DNA from: 2-02-FULL-55-14 sp964581115
GTDB lineage: Bacteria > Bacteroidota > Ignavibacteria > UBA10030
Direction: 5' to 3'
Assembly: GCA_964581115.1 (NCBI GenBank)
Contig: CAZOMY010000003.1
Span: 62,001-126,000, forward strand
DNA: 64,000 bases
Both the position numbers and the translations under genes were made by a program. How positions within the stretch are numbered: position 1 is the stretch's first letter; every line of letters starts with the position of its first letter. Positions 16,852 through 25,228 of this stretch are shown here, in pieces. The notes beneath the pieces were generated by a model. That model ran no database searches, was not told the origin of the DNA, and worked only from the letters and a program-made list of their open reading frames with translations.

Positions 16852-18287
16852 GTCGCTTCGATACCATCGGCAATACGAAGATCATCTGCACGATCGGGCC
16901 TGCGTCGCAGTCGCCCGAGCGTCTGCAGTCGCTCATCGCGGCCGGAATGGACGTCGCCCGGTTGAATTTCTCGCATGGATCCCGGGAAGAACACAGCGGA
17001 TGGATCGAGCGGATCCGGACTGCATCGGCGGCGGCGGGAGAGCCGATCGCGATCCTGCAGGACCTGAGCGGGCCCAAGATCCGCACGGGCACGGTCGCGG
17101 GCGGCGCGGTCAACCTGACCGATGGAAAGGAGTTCGTCTTCACCACCGAGCCTGTCACCGGATCCTCAGAACGGGTCTCAACGACCTACGATGCCCTTCC
17201 GCGTGACGTGCGTCCGGGCGACCGGATCCTCGTGGATGACGGCCGCATGTCGTTCACTGTTCGTGAGGTCTCGGGTTCCGACGTGCGATGCCTGGTCGTG
17301 CATGGCGGCATTCTGAAAGACAAGAAGGGAATGAACCTGCCGGGGGTGCGGGTGAGTGCCGCCTCGCTCACGGACAAGGACCGCCAGGACCTGCTGTTCG
17401 GGCTTGAGCATGGTGTCGACTATGTCGCTCTGTCCTTTGTGAGAACGGCGGAGGATGTGCGCGAGCTTCGTCGGACGATCGAAGCATCGACCTCGCGCCG
17501 AGTGCCGGTCATCGCCAAGATCGAACGGCAGGAGGCGGTGGAGCATTTTGACGAGATCCTCGCGGAGGTTGACGCAGTGATGGTGGCCCGCGGTGACCTG
17601 GGTGTGGAACTCCCTCCGGAGGAAGTGCCGATCATCCAGAAACGGATCGTGCGCCGATGCAATGTTGCCGGCATCCCAGTCATCATCGCAACGCAGATGC
17701 TCGAGTCGATGATCGAGCAACCGCGGCCGACGCGGGCCGAGGCGAACGACGTCGCCAATGCTGTTCTCGACGGGGCCGATGCCGTCATGTTGAGCGGAGA
17801 GACCTCCGTCGGCCGGTTCCCGGTCGAGGCGGTACACGTCATGGATCAGATCATCCGGCGGGCGGAGTCTGAGGCATCACTCGGACGTTCGCCGGCATGG
17901 GATGCCGTTTCGGTGGGCCGACAACGATCGGACGCCATCGCACGCGCAGCGTGCGTCCTTGCCGACGAGATCGGCGCGCGAGCCATTGTCGCCATGACCC
18001 ATACCGGCGGTACCGTGATGTCGGTGTGCAAATACCGGCCGAGGGCCCGGGTCGTGGGTGTCACCGATCAGGAATCGGTATTGCGACAGCTGAACCTTGT
18101 GTGGGGTGTTCGCGGAATGATCGTTTCGGACCTCGTCAAGGATTCCGACGAAGCCTTCAGGATGGTCAGAGAAGAATTGAAGCGGTCGGGATACGTCGAA
18201 CCGGGGGACCAGGTGGTCTTCACGGCCGGGCTGCCTTTCTGGACTCGCGGGGCGACGAACAGTCTAAAAGTGGAAACTGTGGAGTAG
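16848..18287 (+). CDS. pyk: Pyruvate kinase
   Basis: Catalyses phosphoenolpyruvate + ADP to pyruvate + ATP, the last step of glycolysis. The 479 residues show TKIICTIGPAS, VARLNFSHGS, DLSGPKIRTG, the B domain, MVARGDLGVELPPEEVP, ATQMLESMI and MLSGETSVGRFPVEAV, followed by a complete C-terminal domain. Full length for the common bacterial form. The start overlaps the sirtuin stop by 4 bp. It ends 3 bp before the convergent cytochrome gene; no hairpin terminator was seen in that gap. Confidence 0.98.
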   Translation: MSRFDTIGNTKIICTIGPASQSPERLQSLIAAGMDVARLNFSHGSREEHSGWIERIRTASAAAGEPIAILQDLSGPKIRTGTVAGGAVNLTDGKEFVFTTEPVTGSSERVSTTYDALPRDVRPGDRILVDDGRMSFTVREVSGSDVRCLVVHGGILKDKKGMNLPGVRVSAASLTDKDRQDLLFGLEHGVDYVALSFVRTAEDVRELRRTIEASTSRRVPVIAKIERQEAVEHFDEILAEVDAVMVARGDLGVELPPEEVPIIQKRIVRRCNVAGIPVIIATQMLESMIEQPRPTRAEANDVANAVLDGADAVMLSGETSVGRFPVEAVHVMDQIIRRAESEASLGRSPAWDAVSVGRQRSDAIARAACVLADEIGARAIVAMTHTGGTVMSVCKYRPRARVVGVTDQESVLRQLNLVWGVRGMIVSDLVKDSDEAFRMVREELKRSGYVEPGDQVVFTAGLPFWTRGATNSLKVETVE

Positions 18288-18290
18288 GGA

Positions 18291-18650
18291 TTACTTCGCA
18301 GCACCTTGTTTGATCCAGTCGAAGATCACTTTCAGTTCTTCTTCCGTGAGTCGCCTTCGATTACGCGCCATCTGCTTGCCGAAGGGGGGGTCCGGGAGGA
18401 GCTTGATGTAGAGATTGCTTTTCTCCGGCTTGCCCGCGATCACGATGTCACCGTGCTCTCCCCCTTTCATCAGAAGCTCGTACGTGTCCATCGACAACTG
18501 GCTGGGATTGTCGTTCTCGGCCAGATGGCAGGGGAGGCAGTACTTCTTGATGAGGGGGGCCACGTCCCTCGTGTAGGTACGCTTCTCCTGGGCGAACAGA
18601 GCCGCCGTGAGAGCGAACAGAATGGCCGACCGCGCGATCATGCTCTTCAT
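18291..18650 (-). CDS. Small exported monohaem c-type cytochrome
   Basis: A 119-residue protein with a Sec signal (MKSMIARSAILFALTAALFA) and a single CxxCH haem site (C38-C41-H42 in KKYCLPCHLAEND). A candidate axial Met lies in FGKQMARNRRRLTEEELK, followed by the EELKVIFDWIKQGA terminal helix typical of the small cytochromes called PSCyt1/cytochrome-c-like in Planctomycetes and FCB bacteria. Encoded 36 bp downstream of, and presumably with, the haem-motif porin. Probably a periplasmic electron carrier or redox partner. Confidence 0.82.
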   Translation of the reverse strand: MKSMIARSAILFALTAALFAQEKRTYTRDVAPLIKKYCLPCHLAENDNPSQLSMDTYELLMKGGEHGDIVIAGKPEKSNLYIKLLPDPPFGKQMARNRRRLTEEELKVIFDWIKQGAAK

Positions 18651-18686
18651 GATCTCTTCGTTCGATGCATGTGGCTTTCAGGGTCG

Positions 18687-19838
18687 CTACAGATACAGAT
18701 GCAGCATAAGCTGCAGTTCATTGTTGGTCAGCTCCGTCGGCGATTCCAGGTTGATGCGATACAACGGGCGAAGCTCAACGCCGCTTAGAACGAAGAACTC
18801 GGCGCCAATGACGGCGCGCGAGAAGGCGCCGTTCTTGAGGTCGAGATCGGGGTCGTAGAACTCGTAGCCCAGCTTCAGATCGATCCCCTGCGAAAGCACG
18901 AGGTTCAGCTCGTTCCAAACCATCAGTCCCTGCGTGTCCGTCCCCGTGCGCTCGATCTGGATCAGATCGACCTCGGCATTCCACGTGTAGCGCTCCGCTA
19001 CGGAGATCGCACCGAACACCCCGCGGTAGAGGTGAACATCCCCCGCCACCGGTCCCCGGTAGATCGAACCGCCCACCATCACGTTTGCCGACGCAAGCTC
19101 GAAGCGCGCATCGCCGCGAAGGGCGATCGCCTTCTGTCTGGTCCCGGTGACGCCGTTGAGGCCAGGGCCGGGCGCTCCATTGAACACGCCCGCATTCACC
19201 GTCAGACGGCCCGGGGCCACGCCGAGCTCGATGCCCGTATCCTCCGACCGCTCCCCGAACAGCAGCCCTGACGCGTATCCCGCCGCGCTGAGCGAGGCGT
19301 AGGGACCGACGAACGCGCCCCCGCCGAACGGCCCGCCACGAATGAAGGCATTGTGGTCATCCGTCCGTGTGCCGTAGGCCGGCGTGAACTTGCCCACCTT
19401 GGCATAGCCATTCCACGGAAGCACTTTGGCCAGCGCGAAGGCCTCGAAGCCGCTGTAGAGGCCCTTGTCCAGATAGATCCGAACGGAACGATTAAGCCGC
19501 AGGTCGAAGTACAGGTCGCCCTGCATCATGAAGGCGCTGGAGGAGCGTGTGCGGCTGTCATAGAAGAAGAGCGCCCGCATGTCTGCACCGACGTCGATGT
19601 TGGGCGTCAGAGCGGTCGACACCTCGTCGAGGTCGGTGGCTTCCTTCCACCCCGGCAGCGTGATGTCGTCCATTCCATACGACCGGCCGAGATCGTTTCG
19701 CATCCCCTTGCCGGTGGGATTCACATGGCACGACTGGCAGGTGGCGCCGTTGCGACTTGCGAATTTCGGGAGCGAGACGGCCGAATGAACGACCGAGGCG
19801 AGGAGAAGTAGGATGAGATACGCGCGAGCCGATCGCAT
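18687..19838 (-). CDS. Outer-membrane porin with an N-terminal c-type haem motif
   Basis: A 383-residue exported protein. Its signal peptide is followed almost at once by a CxxCH site (C34, C37, H38 in NGATCQSCHVNPTGKGMRND), then about 330 residues of amphipathic strands (for example VGKFTPAYG, NRSVRIYLDKGLYSGFEAF, LNLVLSQGIDLKLGYEF) ending in LQLMLHLYL, as in porins. One covalent haem at the periplasmic mouth of a barrel is implied. Paired with a downstream monohaem cytochrome. An unnamed family of such haem-porins is known; function is unproven, and transmembrane electron transfer is an inference. Confidence 0.72.
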   Translation of the reverse strand: MRSARAYLILLLLASVVHSAVSLPKFASRNGATCQSCHVNPTGKGMRNDLGRSYGMDDITLPGWKEATDLDEVSTALTPNIDVGADMRALFFYDSRTRSSSAFMMQGDLYFDLRLNRSVRIYLDKGLYSGFEAFALAKVLPWNGYAKVGKFTPAYGTRTDDHNAFIRGGPFGGGAFVGPYASLSAAGYASGLLFGERSEDTGIELGVAPGRLTVNAGVFNGAPGPGLNGVTGTRQKAIALRGDARFELASANVMVGGSIYRGPVAGDVHLYRGVFGAISVAERYTWNAEVDLIQIERTGTDTQGLMVWNELNLVLSQGIDLKLGYEFYDPDLDLKNGAFSRAVIGAEFFVLSGVELRPLYRINLESPTELTNNELQLMLHLYL

Positions 19839-19861
19839 GGTGAGGGCCTTGAGGTTGAGGC

Positions 19862-19890
19862 AATATAGAGATGTCGTCCACCAGTTGCAA
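19862..19890 (-). promoter_or_regulatory. Promoter for haem-porin/cytochrome operon
   Basis: On the minus strand, TTG (complement of 19888-19890), exactly 20 bp, then TATATT (complement of 19862-19867). Predicted leader is about 17 nt before the ATG at 19838. Confidence 0.72.
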
Positions 19891-19951
19891 GATTGAGAAT
19901 GGATGCTCGGTGGGCCACGTCACGCTTTCGACCGTTCGTTGCGGAACGCAG

Positions 19952-20560
19952 TCACTTGACCGGTTGCCGGTTCGCGGCGGCAGAACGCTCCTGATAGCGC
20001 AGAAGATCACCGACCGTTTCGAGGCCGGCGTGGCGTCGGAGATAGGAGAGGAACTTGATGAGCACGAGGGCTGTGGCGTACGCGTCGCCCGAAGCACGGT
20101 GGCGCTCGGGGATGCGGACCTGCAGATATTGTGCAACCACGCCAAGCGATTTGCTCGGAAGGTGAGGGAGGATGCGACGGCTCAACTTGACGGTGCAGAC
20201 CTGTGGGTTGGCGATCGTCAGCCCGGTTTCTCGCCGCAATGTCTGGCTGACGAACCCCCAGTCGAAGGCCGCGTTGTGGGCGGCGAAGACATGGTCGCCC
20301 AGGAACTCACGCACGTACGGCGCGATCTCTCGTGCCGGAGGGGCGTCCTGAACCATCACATTGTCAATACCGGTGATACGGGTGATGTTCGACGGGATGG
20401 TGACGAGTGGGTTGACGAGCGTCGAGAACTCATCCTCGAGGACGCTGCCGCGGACGCGGAGCATGGCGATCTCGGTGATCCGGTCGTTGGCCGGGTCCAT
20501 GCCGGTCGTTTCGACGTCCACGACGATGAACGCCGCGTGCTCGAGGGGAAGGTCGTGCAT
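19952..20560 (-). CDS. DnaQ-like DEDDh 3'-5' exonuclease
   Basis: A 202-residue exonuclease of the DnaQ/PolC-epsilon type. Exo I motif FIVVDVETTGMDP (Asp and Glu metal ligands), Exo II HNAAFDWGFV, and Exo III HRASGDAYAT (DEDDh class, His and Asp) are all intact. There is no polymerase or GIY-YIG extension, so it is a stand-alone nuclease of the RNase T/DnaQ family acting in proofreading, repair or RNA processing. ATG at 20560 overlaps the fbp stop (TGATG), giving a coupled fbp-exonuclease pair. A longer upstream reading frame is the fbp shadow and was excluded. Confidence 0.88.
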   Translation of the reverse strand: MHDLPLEHAAFIVVDVETTGMDPANDRITEIAMLRVRGSVLEDEFSTLVNPLVTIPSNITRITGIDNVMVQDAPPAREIAPYVREFLGDHVFAAHNAAFDWGFVSQTLRRETGLTIANPQVCTVKLSRRILPHLPSKSLGVVAQYLQVRIPERHRASGDAYATALVLIKFLSYLRRHAGLETVGDLLRYQERSAAANRQPVK

Positions 20561-21579
20561 CAGGTGAGTTCGCGCCGGCCCTGGAGGAACTCCTCGCACT
20601 CGGCGACATCTTCGTCGCTGCCGATGAACAGGGGCGTGCGGCCGTGCAGCGTCGTGGGCTGAATGTCGAGGATCCGCTCTGTGCCGTTGGAGGCCCTTCC
20701 GCCGGCCTGCTCCACGATGAAGGCGGTCGGGTTGGCCTCGTACATCAGCCGGAGCTTGCCGTTGGGATTCCGCTGGTCGCCGGGGTACATAAAGATGCCG
20801 CCGTAGAGGAGCGTACGGTGGATGTCGGCGATCATGGAGCCGATATACCGGCCGGAGTACGGACGTCCGGTGGCCTTGTCTTCCTGCTGGAGGTATTTCA
20901 CATACTTCTTCATGCCGTCGAACCACCAGCGATAATTCCCTTCGTTGACGCTGTAGATCTTTCCCCGCTTCGGGATGCGGATGTCCTCGTGCGAGAGCAG
21001 GAACTCACCGATGCTGGGGTCGAGCGTGAAGCCGTGCACGCCGTCGCCCGTGGTGTAGACGAGCATCGTCGACGATCCGTAGACGGTGTACCCGGCCGCC
21101 ACCTGCTTGTAACCCGGTTGGAGGCAGTCCTGCATCGTCCCCTTGCCGGAGGGGGTCACGCGGCGGTAGACCGAAAAGATCGTGCCGATACTGACGTTCG
21201 CATCGATGTTCGACGAGCCGTCGAGAGGGTCGTAGAGAAGGACGTACTTGCCTTTGGGATACTGATCGGGGATCTGGAGGACGTCCTCGTTCTCCTCGGA
21301 TGCCATGACGCACAGGTGGCCGCCGTGGTCCATGGCCTGGTAGATCTTCTCGTCGGCGAAGACGTCCAGCTTCTTGACTTGCTCGCCGTGGACGTTCTGC
21401 CGCCCCGCCATGCCAAGGATATTGACGAGGCCCGCCTTGCTGACCTCGCGGTGGATGACCTTGAACGCGAGCGTCAGGTCCCGAAGGATGGCGGAAAAGT
21501 CGCCGGAGGCCCCGGGATGTTTCCGTTCCTCTTCGATGATATGGCGTTCGATCGTGATGACCTTGCCCTGGTACTTCAT
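20560..21579 (-). CDS. fbp: Fructose-1,6-bisphosphatase, class I
   Basis: Dephosphorylates fructose 1,6-bisphosphate to fructose 6-phosphate in gluconeogenesis. The 339 residues show the metal site YDPLDGSSNIDANVSIGTIF, the MASEENEDV loop, NEGNYRWWF, GRYIGSMIADIHRTLLYGG (sugar-phosphate binding) and LYEANP-type MYEANPTAFIVEQAGG. The start is the ATG at 21579 (MKYQGKVITIERH); a further in-frame upstream ATG lies beyond the promoter and is rejected. The window also has pyk, the opposing glycolytic direction, about 3 kb away. Confidence 0.97.
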   Translation of the reverse strand: MKYQGKVITIERHIIEEERKHPGASGDFSAILRDLTLAFKVIHREVSKAGLVNILGMAGRQNVHGEQVKKLDVFADEKIYQAMDHGGHLCVMASEENEDVLQIPDQYPKGKYVLLYDPLDGSSNIDANVSIGTIFSVYRRVTPSGKGTMQDCLQPGYKQVAAGYTVYGSSTMLVYTTGDGVHGFTLDPSIGEFLLSHEDIRIPKRGKIYSVNEGNYRWWFDGMKKYVKYLQQEDKATGRPYSGRYIGSMIADIHRTLLYGGIFMYPGDQRNPNGKLRLMYEANPTAFIVEQAGGRASNGTERILDIQPTTLHGRTPLFIGSDEDVAECEEFLQGRRELT

Positions 21580-21613
21580 GTGTCGCTCGGTTATGGGAGA
21601 GCCGTGTTGGAAG

Positions 21614-21642
21614 AAAATACGCCGGGAAGCGTGCAAGGGCAA
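21614..21642 (-). promoter_or_regulatory. Promoter for fbp (TTG-N20-TATTTT)
   Basis: On the minus strand, TTG (complement of 21640-21642), 20 bp, then TATTTT (complement of 21614-21619). It is squeezed into the 80-bp gap between the ABC transporter stop codon and the fbp ATG and predicts a leader of about 28 nt. Confidence 0.72.
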
Positions 21643-21659
21643 GGCGAGCTGGGGAGTCC

Positions 21660-23465
21660 TCAGGAGCCGGGTGCGGCGGCCGATTCTTGCTGCTGGTACT
21701 GCAGCTGATACAGGCGGCGGTAGATGCCGTTCAGAGCGAGGAGCTCGGCGTGGGTGCCGGTCTCACGGACCTCCCCTTTATGCAGCACGAGGATGCGGTC
21801 GGCCGTGCGGATGGTCGACAACCGGTGGGCGATGACGATGGAAGTACGGTGCTGCAGCAACTTGCGGATGGCCGATTGAATGAGCCGTTCGGCCTCGGTA
21901 TCGATGCTCGAGGTGGCCTCATCGAGGATAAGGATCCTCGGCTGGTACGCCAGAGCCCGCGCGAACGACAGGAGCTGCTTCTGGCCGACGGACAATGTGG
22001 CGCCGCGCTCTTTCACGGCGGCGTCGTACGCTCCGGGAAGCCGTTCGATGAAATGATGGGCGCCGACGACGCGGGCCGCCGCTTTCACCCGGTCGATCGA
22101 GATCTGTTCGTTTCCCAGGTCGATGTTCTCGCGAATGGAACCGGAGAAGAGGAAGACGTCCTGGAGCACGACGGCGATATGTCGGCGAACCTCTCGAGGG
22201 TCCACTTCGCGAATGTCGACGTCGTCGATGAGGATCGAGCCCTTCTGGAGGTCGTAGAACCGCGACAAAAGGCTGATGATCGAGGTCTTGCCCGCGCCGG
22301 TGTGCCCGACGAGGGCGATCGTCTGTCCTGGTTCGATCGTAAACGATACATCCTTCAACACCCATTCGGGATCGGAGCCGTCAGCCGGAACGGGTTGATA
22401 TGAGAACCAGACGTTCCGGAACTCGACGCGTCCACGCACCTGGTCAAGCGGCCGCGGCCGGGCCGGTGGGGCGATGGTCGTGCCGTCGTCGAGCAGGTGG
22501 AAGATACGCTCCGATGACGCCATGGCCGTCTGCAGGATGTTGTACTTCTCGGACAGGTCGCGGATCGGACGCCAGAACATTTCGTTGAACTGCACGAAGG
22601 CCATGACCGTACCGATCGTCACCGAGCCGTCGAGCGCGTTGGCTCCCGCGTACCAGATGATGAGGCCGACCGACACGGCGCCGATGAGGTCGACGCCGGG
22701 ATAGAACAGCGCGTAGTAGAAGATCGACCGGATATTGGCATCGCGGTGGGCTGCGTTGATGCCGGAGAACTGCTCCGCCGACCGCGCTTCGCGGGCGAAG
22801 AGCTGGTCGACCGACATTCCGGTGATATGTTCCTGCATGAAGGTGTTGATGCGCGCCACTTGGAGCCGAACGTCCCGGTAGGCCTCGCGGGCCTTCTTTC
22901 GGAACACGAACGTGCCCCAGAACAGGAAGGGAAGGACGCTGAGCGTGACGAGCGACAGCGTCACGTCCATCGAGAACATGAAGTAGAAGATCCCGATGAT
23001 CGTGAAGATGTCGGAGAAAACCATGACGATCCCCGAGGAAAACATCTCGTTCAGCACCTCGACGTCGTTCGTGACCCGCGTAATGAGCCGGCCGAGAGGG
23101 TTCTTGTCATAGAAGCGCATCGATCGCGACTGGAGGTGCCGGAAGATCTCCATCCGGAGGTCGAAGATCGTACGTTGGCCGATCCATTGCGTGAGGTACG
23201 CGTTTCCGTACTGGACGATCCCCCGGATGATAAGGACGCCCACGAACAACAGGACCGTGAACAGCAGCCCTTGCTTGTCGCGGGTGGCGATGTCGTCGTC
23301 CACCGCCATCTTCGTGAAGACCGGGCGGACAGCTTCGAGAGCGCTGATGACGATGCTCATCAGAACGCCGGCGGCCACGTGCAAACGGTATGGCCGCAGA
23401 TAGCGCAGCAAGCGCCGCATGAGGCGCGCGTCGTAGGCCTTGCCGAGGATCTCTTCGTCCTGCAT
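21660..23465 (-). CDS. ABC exporter half-transporter (TMD-NBD fusion), second of a pair
   Basis: A 601-residue type IV ABC exporter half: six transmembrane helices (about 25-340), then an ATPase domain with Walker A GHTGAGKTSI, Q-loop VLQDVFLFSGSI, signature LSVGQKQLLSFARAL (LSVGQ in place of LSGGQ) and Walker B ILILDEATSSID. Its start overlaps the stop of the preceding half-transporter by one base, so the two probably form a heterodimeric MsbA/TM287-288-like multidrug or lipid exporter. In such pairs one ATP site is often degenerate, and the LSVGQ deviation fits that. Substrate unknown. Confidence 0.9.
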   Translation of the reverse strand: MQDEEILGKAYDARLMRRLLRYLRPYRLHVAAGVLMSIVISALEAVRPVFTKMAVDDDIATRDKQGLLFTVLLFVGVLIIRGIVQYGNAYLTQWIGQRTIFDLRMEIFRHLQSRSMRFYDKNPLGRLITRVTNDVEVLNEMFSSGIVMVFSDIFTIIGIFYFMFSMDVTLSLVTLSVLPFLFWGTFVFRKKAREAYRDVRLQVARINTFMQEHITGMSVDQLFAREARSAEQFSGINAAHRDANIRSIFYYALFYPGVDLIGAVSVGLIIWYAGANALDGSVTIGTVMAFVQFNEMFWRPIRDLSEKYNILQTAMASSERIFHLLDDGTTIAPPARPRPLDQVRGRVEFRNVWFSYQPVPADGSDPEWVLKDVSFTIEPGQTIALVGHTGAGKTSIISLLSRFYDLQKGSILIDDVDIREVDPREVRRHIAVVLQDVFLFSGSIRENIDLGNEQISIDRVKAAARVVGAHHFIERLPGAYDAAVKERGATLSVGQKQLLSFARALAYQPRILILDEATSSIDTEAERLIQSAIRKLLQHRTSIVIAHRLSTIRTADRILVLHKGEVRETGTHAELLALNGIYRRLYQLQYQQQESAAAPGS

Positions 23466-25225
23466 CAGAGCTCCACCAATTCCTGCTCGAGCAGCTGCCG
23501 ACGCATGAGGTTGGCGTACCGGCCGTTCAGGGCGACGAGCTCGTCGTGCGTGCCGCGCTCCACGATCCGGCCGGCTTCCAGCACGATGATGAGGTCGGCG
23601 TCCTTCACCGTCGAGATCCGGTGACTGATCAGGATGCTCGTCCGGCCCTTCATGAACTCGCGCAGCCCGCGAAGGATCCGCTCTTCGGTGCCGGTGTCGA
23701 CCGCCGACAGGGCATCGTCGAGGATGAGGATGCGCGGGTCGATGAGCAAGGCCCGTGCAAGACTTGTGCGTTGCTTCTGCCCGCCCGACAGGGTGATCCC
23801 GCGCTCGCCGACCATCGTTTCGTAGCCCTTCGGGAAGCCCGCAACGTCGCCGTCGAGCTGTGCGATCTCCGCCATGCGACGAACGTCGGCGTCGGAAGCG
23901 TCGGGCCTGCCGTAGCGGATATTGTCGGCGATCGTCTCGGAGAACAGGAAGGTCTCCTGGGGCACGACGCCGCAGTGCCGGCGAAGGGATTCGAGCGGGA
24001 TCCGCCGAACATCATGGCCGTCGATGAGCACGTTCCCCTCGGACACGTCGAACAGACGCGGGATGAGGTTGACGAGCGTGCTCTTGCCCGATCCGGTGGC
24101 GCCGATGACGGCCAACGTCATGCCGGGTTCGATGACGAGGTCGATGTCCGAGAGCGTGGCGGGCCCGTCGGGGTCATAGCGGAAGCTGACGCGGCGGAAT
24201 TCGACGCGCCCCTGCAGACTCGTGATCGAGCGGTCGGTCGACGCGTTATCCCGGATCTCCGGCTCCGAATCCATGATGGCGGCCAGGCGTTTCATCGATG
24301 CGGCACCCTGTTGGAGCAGGTTCATGACCCATCCGAACGCGATCATCGGCCAGATGAGCATCATGAGATACGTCAGGAAGGCCGTCAGCGTGCCGATCGA
24401 GATCTCGCCGTCGATGACCTTGAGGCCGCCGACGTAAACAGTGATAATGATAGAGACGCCGACGAGCATGAACATCAGCGGCCAAAGGACCGACTGGACC
24501 TTTGCGAGCACGAGATTCTTCTGCAGATACTCCCGGCTGAGCGATTCGAATCGCCGCGTCTCGAAGTCCTCGCGGACATACGATTGTACCACCCGGATGC
24601 CCGACAGATTCTCCTGGGCGCGCGTCGTCAGTAGCGAGAACTGCTCCTGACGCTCGTTGAACTTCTTGTGGATGAGGGCACTGAGGCGGTAGACGACCAC
24701 GGAGACGATCGGCATCGGAACGAGGGCGAGAACCGTCAGCTGCCAGTCGCGCACGAACATCAGCGTCAGCACCATGACGAGGGTGATGGTCGTATCCGAC
24801 GGATACATGATGCCCGGCCCGACGACGTTGCGCACGGCGCCGATGTCATTCGTGGCGTGCGCCATCAGGTCGCCCGTCGGCGTGTGCTGGAAGTAGCGGT
24901 GGGAGAGGCGCTGGAGATGGACGAGGAGTTCCCGGCGAAGGTCGTACTCGATGTGCCTCGATGCGACGATGATCGTCTGGCGGGTGAAGAACGTAAAGGT
25001 GCCGGCGATGAGCGAGAACCCGACGATCAATCCCGCCCACTGCAGTAGGTCGCCGGCGACGGCGGTTCCCTGCTTGATGCCGGCGCTGAATGCGTCGACC
25101 GCACGGCCGAGGAAGATCGGCTGAACGACCGTAAAGAGATTGCTCCCGACGACCGTCAGCAGGCCGAGCAACAGCGCGCGCCGGTGGCGGCCGAGATACG
25201 GGAGGAGGCGAAGGAGCGAGCGCAC
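23465..25225 (-). CDS. ABC exporter half-transporter (TMD-NBD fusion), first of a pair
   Basis: A 586-residue ABC exporter half with GTG start at 25225. Transmembrane domain about residues 15-320, then an ATPase with Walker A GATGSGKSTLVNL, Q-loop VVPQETFLFSETI, canonical signature TLSGGQKQRTSLARAL, Walker B ILILDDALSAVD (Asp where the catalytic Glu normally sits, DD instead of DE) and switch His in ISHRIST. The noncanonical Walker B Asp, together with the partner's LSVGQ, suggests asymmetric ATP sites in a heterodimer. It starts 3 bp after serS. Confidence 0.9.
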   Translation of the reverse strand: MRSLLRLLPYLGRHRRALLLGLLTVVGSNLFTVVQPIFLGRAVDAFSAGIKQGTAVAGDLLQWAGLIVGFSLIAGTFTFFTRQTIIVASRHIEYDLRRELLVHLQRLSHRYFQHTPTGDLMAHATNDIGAVRNVVGPGIMYPSDTTITLVMVLTLMFVRDWQLTVLALVPMPIVSVVVYRLSALIHKKFNERQEQFSLLTTRAQENLSGIRVVQSYVREDFETRRFESLSREYLQKNLVLAKVQSVLWPLMFMLVGVSIIITVYVGGLKVIDGEISIGTLTAFLTYLMMLIWPMIAFGWVMNLLQQGAASMKRLAAIMDSEPEIRDNASTDRSITSLQGRVEFRRVSFRYDPDGPATLSDIDLVIEPGMTLAVIGATGSGKSTLVNLIPRLFDVSEGNVLIDGHDVRRIPLESLRRHCGVVPQETFLFSETIADNIRYGRPDASDADVRRMAEIAQLDGDVAGFPKGYETMVGERGITLSGGQKQRTSLARALLIDPRILILDDALSAVDTGTEERILRGLREFMKGRTSILISHRISTVKDADLIIVLEAGRIVERGTHDELVALNGRYANLMRRQLLEQELVEL

Positions 25226-25228
25226 TCG

